Origin: Methylovirgula sp.
GTDB taxonomy: Bacteria; Pseudomonadota; Alphaproteobacteria; Rhizobiales; Beijerinckiaceae
Direction: 5' to 3'
Length of the DNA: 6,244 nucleotides
Assembly: GCA_025356505.1 (NCBI GenBank)
Contig: JANXSV010000233.1
Span: forward strand, 1 to 6,244
This document shows, piece by piece, positions 1 to 6,133 of this stretch (positions are counted from its first letter, which is position 1; every line of letters starts with the position of its first letter). The notes under the pieces are model-generated. The model had not been told where the DNA came from and made no database searches. It saw nothing but the letters and a program-made list of their open reading frames with translations. Both the position numbers and the translations under genes were made by a program.

Positions 1-2381
1 GTTGGCGCTTGGCTGCTGCGGATGCAGACAACTTGCAGTTGCCAAACCAGCTGGCGGACGTGGACTGGCTTCCGGCAAAAGTTCCCGGCACAGTTGCTGG
101 CGCGCTTAACGACGCCGGAAAGTTCGATCCATTCGCGCCCGAAGCGTTGCAGATGCAAGATTTCTGGTATCAGTGCGACCTCAATGGGCACGGCGAATAC
201 GAGCTTCATCTCGATGGCCTCGCGACCCACGCCGATACCTATCTCGATGCCCACTTGATCCTGACTTCGGACAATATGTTTCATCGGCATATCGTGAAAA
301 TCGTTTTAGAAGGTCATCACGAGCTTTCCATACGCTTTCGCGCTCTAACTCAGGCCCTGACGCAAACAAAACCGCGGGCACGCTGGCGCACGCAATTGGT
401 TTCAAATCAGGCTCTTCGGCATGTCCGGACCACTCTGCTGGGACACATGCCGGGTTGGTGTCCCAATATTGAGCCTGTTGGACCGTGGCGGCCGATACTT
501 CTGGTAAAATGTCCTTCGTTGAGCCCGCACAATCTGCGCATTCAGGCTGAACTTCACGGCGACGATGGTAGGCTTCACGTCGATTTTTACCTTGATGGCG
601 CGGCACGGGTTGAGCTGCATTGCGGCCAACATTCGATTGCAATGAGGGCTAACGGCCGCAGCTTTTCTGCAATAATTGACATCGAAAACGTGCGCAAATG
701 GTGGCCGCACACACACGGAAAGCCAGAGCTCTATCCCGTCTGGATAGAAGCCGAGGGTCAGAGGATTGACCTCGGAAACACCGGCTTCCGCCAGATTTTA
801 CTTGATCGGGGCGATGATGGCACGGATTTCGCGCTTTTTTGCAATGGAATAAAGGTTTTCTGCCGCGGTGCGGTCTGGACCAACGCCGACATCCTCAACC
901 TTTCCGGCACACGTGAAGCCTACGCGCCGTTTTTGCAGATCGCACGCGCTGCAAATTTCAACATGCTGCGTATGAGCGGCACCGGAGTTTACGAAACCCG
1001 GGCTTTCTACGATCTTTGCGCGGAATTGGGACTCATGGTGTGGCAAGACTTTATGTTCGCCAACTTTGACTATCCGACGACAAACCCGGATTTTGCGGCT
1101 TCGGCTGCCCGTGAAGCCGATGATTTTTTGCAAATGACGCAAGGCTGCCCCGCGCTTGCCGTGCTTTGCGGCGGCAGCGAAATGTACCAGCAGGCCGCGA
1201 TGATGGGAACTTCGGCAGCAACATGGCCTCAAGTGCTCACAGAAACGCTTTTAAAGGCCGCTGGAGCCCATCAAAGACCCGACACGATATATGTTCCAAA
1301 TTCTCCGAGCGGGGGCTCCCTCCCCTTTGTAACCGATGAAGGCATCACCCATTACTACGGCGTCGGGGCTTACAAACGCCCGCTGGAGGACGCGCGCCGC
1401 GCAAACGTGCGTTTTGCCACCGAATGTCTGGCTTTTTCTCAGGTTCCCGATTGCGCGTTGAACCCTCAAGCGTCGCATTGGAACTCGACTGTGCCGCGCG
1501 ACAATGGTGCAACCTGGGATTTCGAACACACCCGCGAACACTATCTTGCGACGCTGTTCAAAACAAACCCCACAGAGTTGCGGCAACATCAGCCAGACCT
1601 GTGGCTGGACGCATCGCGGGCAATCACTTGTCATGTCATGGAAACCACTTTTGCGGAGTGGAGGCGCGTTGGCTCAAGCTGTAACGGCGCGCTGGTCTGG
1701 ACATTTCAGGATTTGCAGCACGGCCTCGGATGGGGTGTCGTCAACGCAGATGCCACCCCAAAACCTGCGCTATTTGCACTCCGGCGCGCGTTCAGGCCGC
1801 AGCAGGTATTGTTCAGTGACGAGGGCTGTAACGGTCTCTCGATCCATGTGCTGAATGACGCCCCGAATGCGCTGGACGCTCGGCTGGAATTCAAATGCCT
1901 GCAGGACAATGGCGTACCCGTCATCAGCGAGGAGCAGGCTGTATTCCTGCAGCCTCACACAAGCAAAGAGATATCGGCGGCGCGCCTGATTGGTGCGTTT
2001 TTTGATACAACCTATGCGTATCGTTTTGGCCCGCAGGGGCACTATGGTTCTGTTGCCCGCCTCATTGATGTCTCAACCGGCTCAGTGATCAGCGAAGCCT
2101 ATCACTTTCCAGATTTGAAGGCGCTTGAGCGCCGCGATGTTGCCTTCACCGCACATCTCGAGGTGACTTCAAACAGCACCACATTAGTTTTGACGACATC
2201 GCAGTTTCTACACTTTGTTCATATCCATGACGTAGGATTGCACCCGCAGGATAATTGGTTTCATCTTGAACCGGGCTTCGTCAAGCGTGTGGTTCTGGAT
2301 CATTTCAAGCCTGACTCAAAACTTGAAGTGTCGGCCCTTAACGCGACAAATACTATCTCCGTCTCCGCAGTGCAGACGTAA
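1..2381 (+). CDS. GH2-family beta-mannosidase-like glycosidase (5' partial)
   Basis: Probably an exo-glycosidase that releases terminal beta-mannose (or a related sugar) from oligosaccharides. The first complete codon is at 3. A TTG at 9 could start a 790-residue protein, but the frame stays open to the window edge and the preceding W-R fits the family's N-terminal strand ('W-x-L'), so the real start is probably a few to about 25 codons to the left. Numbering from the TTG: sugar-binding beta-sandwich with VPGTV (25-29) and FWYQ (52-55), Ig-like domain about 175-265, TIM barrel about 270-590, C-terminal beta-sandwich about 600-790. Barrel landmarks are CRGAVWTNAD (285-294), GLMVWQDFMFAN (341-352), the putative acid/base Glu391 in CGGSE, the putative nucleophile Glu472 in FATECLAF, and ALVWTFQDL (561-569). 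The usual Asn before the acid/base Glu is replaced by Ser. No signal peptide can be judged because the N-terminus is missing. It converges on the hydrolase gene. Family assignment is strong; substrate specificity is inferred. Confidence 0.88.
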   Translation, partial: WRLAAADADNLQLPNQLADVDWLPAKVPGTVAGALNDAGKFDPFAPEALQMQDFWYQCDLNGHGEYELHLDGLATHADTYLDAHLILTSDNMFHRHIVKIVLEGHHELSIRFRALTQALTQTKPRARWRTQLVSNQALRHVRTTLLGHMPGWCPNIEPVGPWRPILLVKCPSLSPHNLRIQAELHGDDGRLHVDFYLDGAARVELHCGQHSIAMRANGRSFSAIIDIENVRKWWPHTHGKPELYPVWIEAEGQRIDLGNTGFRQILLDRGDDGTDFALFCNGIKVFCRGAVWTNADILNLSGTREAYAPFLQIARAANFNMLRMSGTGVYETRAFYDLCAELGLMVWQDFMFANFDYPTTNPDFAASAAREADDFLQMTQGCPALAVLCGGSEMYQQAAMMGTSAATWPQVLTETLLKAAGAHQRPDTIYVPNSPSGGSLPFVTDEGITHYYGVGAYKRPLEDARRANVRFATECLAFSQVPDCALNPQASHWNSTVPRDNGATWDFEHTREHYLATLFKTNPTELRQHQPDLWLDASRAITCHVMETTFAEWRRVGSSCNGALVWTFQDLQHGLGWGVVNADATPKPALFALRRAFRPQQVLFSDEGCNGLSIHVLNDAPNALDARLEFKCLQDNGVPVISEEQAVFLQPHTSKEISAARLIGAFFDTTYAYRFGPQGHYGSVARLIDVSTGSVISEAYHFPDLKALERRDVAFTAHLEVTSNSTTLVLTTSQFLHFVHIHDVGLHPQDNWFHLEPGFVKRVVLDHFKPDSKLEVSALNATNTISVSAVQT

Positions 2382-2397
2382 TTTATCTTGTTTTATT

Positions 2398-4209
2398 TCA
2401 ACGCGTTGGCTTGGAATTCCGATTCAAAGCCTCAACGCGCTGAATCAAGGTCTCAATCGCTTGAAAAATAGCGTCCTGCGCGTGATCGGCTGTCATATTG
2501 TGGTCGGCATTCTCCACAAGCCGAACCGTCACGTTTGAAAAGCGCGAGAGCCATTTACCTTGGTTTCCGCAATATTTTTCCAATTCATCCAGCCCGCCAT
2601 CGCCTATGGCATAGACCAAAGCAACCTCAACACCTCGCGCCTCAAAGGCGGCAAAGCGTGCACGCACAGCTCCGCGCAAGCGCCCCGCGAGGGTTAAACC
2701 ACCTGTGACACCAACGAGTTTGGACGCCGCCTTATCCAATACTTTACCCGCGACTTTGCGCGCCAAGTCCACAACCGGTAGCTGAAATTTGAATAGCCTG
2801 ATCAAAGTATCGCGCGAAAATGCCCGCGCTTTATACGAACTTAAAGAGCCGGATCCGCCTGCCATGGCCTGCTCCAAAGTCTCGTCAGGATTCCAGATCA
2901 ACCTCAGGGCATTGATTGAAATCACGCCTGAAACCCTCTCGTCGCGCTGGGCCACATTGTTGGCAATGTAGGCCCCGGAGCATCGCCCCGCGACAACGAT
3001 CGGTGCCGCGCTAACTGCGCACAGCAAGTCAATCGCAGCTTCAACATCGGCAATTTGCGCATCCGAATAGAGCACATCTCGGACGCTATCCGGCACGGCA
3101 TCGCTGTCACCAAGGCTGGCACAATCCATGCGAAAGCTGGCGATGCCAACCCCGGCGAGACGGCGCGCCAAATTGACGTGCCCTCGCGCCCACCCGACAT
3201 GCGGATTGTACCCGGAGTTCGGGATGATGACAGTGGCGCGCGGCTCACCCGGCGGCGAACACAACACGCCAAATAGCCTGTTTGCTGGCCCAAAACACAG
3301 GGCTTCTTCGCTATATTTCCCCATTGGCGATGACAAAATAGCGCGTTCAGGACCAGAGAGGCTTGACCGCGCATCGCCTCGATCCGGGTAGTTTTGCCGG
3401 AGCCCGTTGCATATGTCCGCGAAGGCGAGCTCAGGCGCGCGCGGTGTTTCCAAATGCGCGACAAAGGCATCGTAGCCTTCAAAGTTTTGGCGTGTAACGG
3501 CCATGCCGCGCGCCGCGAGCGCTTCTGCAAAATCCATGTCTGATGGCCGCTCAGAGCGAGCCAGGACGAGCCCGGAACGGACGCTGACGAACGGCGCATC
3601 GCTCGTTTTAAGCCGCTTCATTTCGTCGAAAAGTGGCTTTGAGAGGCGAAAACCGGCAATATTCAGCGCATCGTTCTCGCCAAGTTCAACCGGGATACGC
3701 AGCGCCGAGGCAACCACAGCGCCCCAGAGCTCCAGTTCGCGCATGCCCGCCCGGCCCGGCGGCAGCGGCGCCATGGCAATAAGACTATCGGCGCGGATTT
3801 TATCAAGCATTTCAACGGCTAATATCGCACCAAGCCCCTGCCCCAGCACCACGAGGTGGCTGATACCTGTACGATTGCGCAGCACTTCAGCGGCGCTATT
3901 TATACTCGAAAGCCACGTATCGAGCGCCGTAATATCGCTGTTATGCGCCAGACTGTCTCCCGTGCCGGGCAAATCAAAGCGCAGACACGAAAATCCATTT
4001 CCAGCGAGCGTCTCTGCCAACAGCCGCCAGCCCTGCCGCACGGTAAACTCCTCAAATCCCCAAGGGGACAGCATTAAAACTCCGACATTGCCCGCTGCGG
4101 GGTGCAAAAACCCGGCGCAGCCGTCAAAAGCCACAGGAATCCCGCCTCGGCGCATTGGGTCTATCTGCGCGCTTAACACCGGCTGCTGCGGTTCAGAATC
4201 GAATGTCAT
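2398..4209 (-). CDS. Tandem alpha/beta-hydrolase-fold protein with non-serine nucleophile elbows
   Basis: Two alpha/beta-hydrolase domains in one chain of 603 residues (from the ATG at 4209). Domain 1 (about 20-275) has an RFD-x-PGTGDS loop (78-86) and an elbow GQGLG (123-127), in which Gly stands where the nucleophile Ser would be; a candidate catalytic His is at 252 (VAHLETP). Domain 2 (about 300-600) has FGVLCSPPG (313-321), SGYNPHVG (332-339), FRMDCASLGDSD (359-370), elbow GRCSG (408-412) with Cys at the nucleophile position and Ser next to it, GDGGLDELE (536-544) and ADHN (568-571), which offer acid and His. The architecture resembles hydrolases found with exopolysaccharide or exosortase-type loci, so it may act on acyl groups of a surface glycan or lipid; this is inference. 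No signal peptide or membrane segment is evident. A GTG at 4266 would add 19 residues (MLAACLCDTV...). Neither start has a good ribosome binding site, so the start is uncertain. Confidence 0.8.
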   Translation of the reverse strand: MTFDSEPQQPVLSAQIDPMRRGGIPVAFDGCAGFLHPAAGNVGVLMLSPWGFEEFTVRQGWRLLAETLAGNGFSCLRFDLPGTGDSLAHNSDITALDTWLSSINSAAEVLRNRTGISHLVVLGQGLGAILAVEMLDKIRADSLIAMAPLPPGRAGMRELELWGAVVASALRIPVELGENDALNIAGFRLSKPLFDEMKRLKTSDAPFVSVRSGLVLARSERPSDMDFAEALAARGMAVTRQNFEGYDAFVAHLETPRAPELAFADICNGLRQNYPDRGDARSSLSGPERAILSSPMGKYSEEALCFGPANRLFGVLCSPPGEPRATVIIPNSGYNPHVGWARGHVNLARRLAGVGIASFRMDCASLGDSDAVPDSVRDVLYSDAQIADVEAAIDLLCAVSAAPIVVAGRCSGAYIANNVAQRDERVSGVISINALRLIWNPDETLEQAMAGGSGSLSSYKARAFSRDTLIRLFKFQLPVVDLARKVAGKVLDKAASKLVGVTGGLTLAGRLRGAVRARFAAFEARGVEVALVYAIGDGGLDELEKYCGNQGKWLSRFSNVTVRLVENADHNMTADHAQDAIFQAIETLIQRVEALNRNSKPTR

Positions 4210-4280
4210 CGGGCCAATATCGGTGAGAAAAGACGAAACAGTGTCGCACAAACACGCCGCCAACACCGCCGCTTATGCCA

Positions 4281-4308
4281 TTTATACTTAAAACAAACTC
4301 AACCCAAG
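4281..4308 (-). promoter_or_regulatory. Weak sigma-70-like promoter candidate for the hydrolase gene
   Basis: On the minus strand, TATAAA (4286-4281) is preceded by CTTGGG/TTGGGT (4308-4302) with a 15-16 base spacer. A start near 4274 would give a leader of about 65 bases to the ATG at 4209, which supports ATG 4209 over the GTG at 4266. The match to consensus is only partial. Confidence 0.25.
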
Positions 4309-4341
4309 CGCGCAAAAGCGAACTCAAACAAACCCCGCTAT

Positions 4342-4357
4342 CTTGCATAGATGCAAG
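4342..4357. promoter_or_regulatory. Perfect 16-bp palindrome, operator-like
   Basis: CTTGCAT-AG-ATGCAAG has two perfect 7-base arms around a 2-base centre. This is the shape of a site for a dimeric repressor or activator. It lies about 35 bases upstream of the candidate -35 element and 133 bases upstream of the ATG at 4209. I do not recognise the binding family; no regulator gene is in the window. Confidence 0.35.
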
Positions 4358-4372
4358 TTGGTAATGTTTTTG

Positions 4373-4425
4373 CAGGCCGTTTTTCTGGCCTGTAAGTATA
4401 GCGATACCGCTGTTTTCCAGGCCAG
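4373..4425. repeat. Overlapping inverted repeats (mutually exclusive hairpins)
   Basis: CTGGCCTG (4385-4392) can pair with CAGGCCAG (4418-4425), an 8-bp stem whose 25-base loop itself contains AGCG-ATAC-CGCT (4400-4411). The same segment can instead pair through GGCCTG (4387-4392) with CAGGCC (4373-4378), a 6-bp stem with an 8-base loop. The two pairings exclude each other. Neither is followed by a U-run in the direction expected for a terminator. The elements share the GGCC core of the array at 4498-4555. Confidence 0.5.
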
Positions 4426-4459
4426 CTTCGGCCAATTTTTTCAGTCAAAACCACAATTA

Positions 4460-4473
4460 TTGAGTAATTTCAA
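4460..4473. promoter_or_regulatory. TTGA-N6-TCAA box (Crp/Fnr/FixK-like candidate)
   Basis: TTGA-GTAATT-TCAA carries the half-sites recognised by FNR/FixK-type regulators (TTGA-N6-TCAA), inside a perfect 6-6-6 inverted repeat TATTGA/TCAATA (4458-4475) in an AT-rich patch. It lies some 250 bases upstream of the hydrolase start, far from the usual activation distance, so its role is doubtful. Confidence 0.25.
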
Positions 4474-4497
4474 TACCTTAATCTGGTCTGCTTTTTA

Positions 4498-4555
4498 GGC
4501 CAAAACTCGGCCAAAAGTTGGCCAAACCAGGCCAAGCTCGGCCAAACCCGGCCAA
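4498..4555. repeat. Helically phased GGCCAA repeat array
   Basis: Six exact GGCCAA hexamers start at 4498, 4509, 4520, 4530, 4540 and 4550, spacings 11, 11, 10, 10 and 10, close to one DNA helical turn. The units are GGCCAAAACTC, GGCCAAAAGTT, GGCCAAACCA, GGCCAAGCTC, GGCCAAACCC and GGCCAAAGTT, so the hexamer is fixed and the tail varies. A degenerate CGCCAA at 4571 is two turns further on, and another pair of 10-base units (GGCCAGCTTC, GGCCAATTTT) sits at 4420-4439. A further GGCCAA at 4598 is inside the kinase gene. On the minus strand, the direction of the flanking genes, it reads TTGGCC. Function unknown: it could be a multi-site protein-binding platform, an RNA structure, or slippage-derived sequence. 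Confidence 0.75.
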
Positions 4556-4582
4556 AGTTCTGTTTGAGCGCGCCAAAACCGC

Positions 4583-5524
4583 TCAGATTTTTCCAGAGGC
4601 CAAAAGCAGTTCGACTTCGCGCAGCGTCGGCATGGAGGGCGCAGTCCCTGCCCGCGTCACTGAAATTCCAGCGACGGCGCAAGCAAAGCGCGCCGCCTCC
4701 AGCGGGGTCAGCCCTTTTGCCAGAGCCGAGGCAAACCCGCCGTTGAAAGCATCGCCCGCCCCTGTCGTCTCAACAAGTGGCCCGGCATAGACAGCTTCGA
4801 TATGGTGAGAGCTCTCACGCGAATGCAGCAGCACACCATTTTCGCCAAGCGTGATCAGCGCGGTACCGACGCCCTTGTCGAGCAGGACGTCACCGGCGCG
4901 GCGCGCATCGTCCAGCGAGCGCACTTCAACCCCGCTGATTTCGGACGCTTCAGTTTCATTGGGTGTGATGTAGTCACACAGCGGAAAAATATGTTCCGGT
5001 AACAGTGCCGCTGGCGCTGGGTTCAATATGGTGATGACGCCTGCCCGCTTGGCAATTTCGAGCGCGAGAACAGCCGCCTCGAGTGGTTGCTCCAGCTGTG
5101 TGACGAACACGCCGGCGCTGCGAATGAGCGCGGCATTAGCGTCAATGTCGGCTTCGCTGATCAAGGCCGCGGCACCGGGGCTGATGATGATCGCATTGTT
5201 GCCTGTGGCTTGTTCGAGAAAAATAAACGCCGCACCGGTGTAACTTTCGGGTGTTTCAACAACGGCCGATTTAACACCGGACTCTTCCCATACGCGGTGC
5301 GCCATTTCGGCAAAGGCATCTCTGCCCAATCTGGTGATGAGCGTAACGTCTGCCCCAAGCCGACCTGCAGCCACAGCTTGATTTGAGCCTTTGCCACCGG
5401 GGCCGAGCGCAAACCCCGAACCCAATACGGTTTCCCCAATGCGCGGTTGGCGTGCCGCGCGAAAGGCGGCGTCTGCAACAAATACCCCGAGTATGACAAC
5501 AGCATTGCGCATGGAGCTGCTCAT
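4583..5524 (-). CDS. rbsK: PfkB/ribokinase-family sugar kinase
   Basis: A cytoplasmic ATP-dependent kinase of 313 residues, typical of ribokinase. It should phosphorylate a free sugar such as D-ribose to its 5-phosphate, but the substrate is inferred and other sugars are possible because its operon partner is FucU-like. Visible signatures: N-terminal strand ending in AD (17-18), GGKGSNQAVAAGRLGADV (43-60, PfkB signature 1 and sugar-binding loop), NPAPA (168-172), TPNETEA (187-193), the anion-hole and catalytic signature TTGAGDAFNGG (253-263) with the base Asp258, and AGTAPSMP (292-299), typical of the nucleotide and cation end of ribokinases. The ATG at 5524 overlaps the stop of the upstream mutarotase gene by ATGA, and GAGG lies six bases before it, indicating translational coupling. 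A second ATG four codons in (MRNAVV) is a minor alternative. No truncation is seen. It is followed by the GGCCAA-rich intergenic stretch. Confidence 0.92.
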   Translation of the reverse strand: MSSSMRNAVVILGVFVADAAFRAARQPRIGETVLGSGFALGPGGKGSNQAVAAGRLGADVTLITRLGRDAFAEMAHRVWEESGVKSAVVETPESYTGAAFIFLEQATGNNAIIISPGAAALISEADIDANAALIRSAGVFVTQLEQPLEAAVLALEIAKRAGVITILNPAPAALLPEHIFPLCDYITPNETEASEISGVEVRSLDDARRAGDVLLDKGVGTALITLGENGVLLHSRESSHHIEAVYAGPLVETTGAGDAFNGGFASALAKGLTPLEAARFACAVAGISVTRAGTAPSMPTLREVELLLASGKI

Positions 5525-5976
5525 TTCGCCTCAGGAGAGATAACGCCTTTGCGCAGGGCAAAGCAGCCGTAGAAGCGCCGTTCGCCTGTTTGAATTACGC
5601 AATAGGCTTGCTTGGCCCGCTCATAAAATGCGTAGCGCTCGATTGAGATCATCGGCCAGGCTTTGCCTTCGGCAAAATCTATTGCAGCTTGCACCTCTTG
5701 CTGGACGGCTGGGATTTCACCCGGCGCCCCGACAACCTCCATCCGCGCTGCGGCATCGGTCACAAAACTGTCCAGCGGATAAACTGAAAGCACCGCCGCT
5801 GCCGCAGTGGCGGCCGTCACATTGTCGATGAACAGCAGTTTGCCCAAGCGCGTCTGCGCCGCAACCGATGCAGCCGGAAAATTCGTGTCGCAAATGATGA
5901 GATCGTCGCCATGCCCCATAGCGCGCAAAGCACCTATAACATCGCTGTTCAGCAGCGGAGATATCCCTTTAAGCAT
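5521..5976 (-). CDS. fucU: RbsD/FucU-family sugar mutarotase, L-fucose mutarotase-like
   Basis: A 151-residue cytoplasmic enzyme expected to interconvert the alpha and beta anomers (and possibly ring forms) of a free sugar before phosphorylation or isomerisation. It resembles E. coli FucU more than RbsD: MLK-x-ISPLL at the N-terminus, MGHGD (20-24) with the catalytic His22, DTNFPA (30-35), FVTDAAARM (71-79), RYAFYERA (114-121) and TGERRFYG (130-137). Length matches the family (about 140-150). The ATG at 5976 is preceded by a strong ribosome binding site, GAGGA, with a five-base spacer. Its stop overlaps the kinase ATG by four bases, so the two are one operon and it is the first gene. A Cys replaces the residue after the Tyr-Gly of the terminal active-site motif, where E. 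coli FucU has Asn. Whether the natural sugar is fucose, ribose or another is not decided by sequence alone. Confidence 0.9.
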   Translation of the reverse strand: MLKGISPLLNSDVIGALRAMGHGDDLIICDTNFPAASVAAQTRLGKLLFIDNVTAATAAAAVLSVYPLDSFVTDAAARMEVVGAPGEIPAVQQEVQAAIDFAEGKAWPMISIERYAFYERAKQAYCVIQTGERRFYGCFALRKGVISPEAK

Positions 5977-6133
5977 CGTTTCCTCGTTTTTTCCGCGCTT
6001 TTAAACTTACGCTTATGCCAGAAAGGCCCTTTAAGTAGAAGGCTATGTGAAAATCGGCGGAATGCCTATAGGCTAAACCGGAATTTGAAAATCTATCCGC
6101 AGACAACATACATGGCCTGCAAAGGGAGTTGCG
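5977..6133. promoter_or_regulatory. Divergent promoter region between fucU-like and modA-like genes
   Basis: This 157-base gap must carry the start signals for both the minus-strand sugar operon and the plus-strand ModA-like gene. It contains a perfect 10-base palindrome GCCTATAGGC (6064-6073), an 11-base inverted repeat AAAGG-C-CCTTT (6022-6032), and CGCTTATGCCA (6010-6020), which recurs at 4270-4280. A weak plus-strand -35-like TTGAAA (6085-6090) has only poor -10 candidates (around 6108-6114). I could not identify a convincing minus-strand promoter or a clear ModE-type site. Confidence 0.5.

Larger units (their letters stand above)
4210..4582. other. Gene-free, structure-rich intergenic stretch
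   Basis: This 373-base gap separates the kinase stop from the hydrolase start, both on the minus strand. Short open frames crossing it (4193-4435 and 4470-4682, minus) overlap the real genes, show no family features and are not called. It holds a weak promoter-like pair (4281-4308, minus), a 16-base palindrome (4342-4357), competing GGCC hairpins (4373-4425), an AT-rich patch with TTGA-N6-TCAA (4460-4473), and a phased GGCCAA array (4498-4555). No clear rho-independent terminator with a U-tract was found on either strand, so read-through from the kinase operon into the hydrolase gene cannot be excluded. A small RNA or regulatory leader is possible but not shown. Confidence 0.6.

Noticed and set aside
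2360..2400. Possible terminator hairpin (GTCT...AGAC, then T-rich sequence) at the end of the glycosidase gene
   Set aside because: The stem is only four base pairs with a long loop and the T-rich stretch is interrupted; not convincing as a rho-independent terminator.
2922..3599. Minus-strand 225-codon open frame inside the hydrolase gene
   Set aside because: It is rich in Arg, Ser and Pro as expected for an out-of-frame reading of the real gene, which shows clear alpha/beta hydrolase motifs.
3503..4291. Plus-strand 262-codon open frame antisense to the hydrolase
   Set aside because: Low-complexity Ser/Ala/Arg composition typical of an antisense shadow; the opposite strand has recognisable motifs.
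4373..4392. Hairpin CAGGCC/GGCCTG as a terminator for the kinase operon
   Set aside because: On the minus strand the stem is followed by CAAAAAC, not a U-run, and on the plus strand by TAAG; the layout is wrong for an intrinsic terminator.
4193..4435. Minus-strand 80-codon open frame overlapping the hydrolase start
   Set aside because: It overlaps the hydrolase N-terminus in another frame and the palindrome and hairpin elements, with no recognisable protein signature.
4498..4555. GGCCAA array as a CRISPR array
   Set aside because: Units are only 10-11 bases with no spacer-length unique segments and no cas genes nearby.
4470..4682. Minus-strand 70-codon open frame running through the GGCCAA array
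   Set aside because: Two thirds of its start region overlaps the kinase gene in another frame, it has no ribosome binding site or family features, and the repeat period of 10-11 does not fit codons.
6010..6020. Sigma-54 promoter ahead of the mutarotase gene (TGGCAT...)
   Set aside because: The -12 GC dinucleotide at the required spacing is absent in this copy and in the one at 4270-4280.
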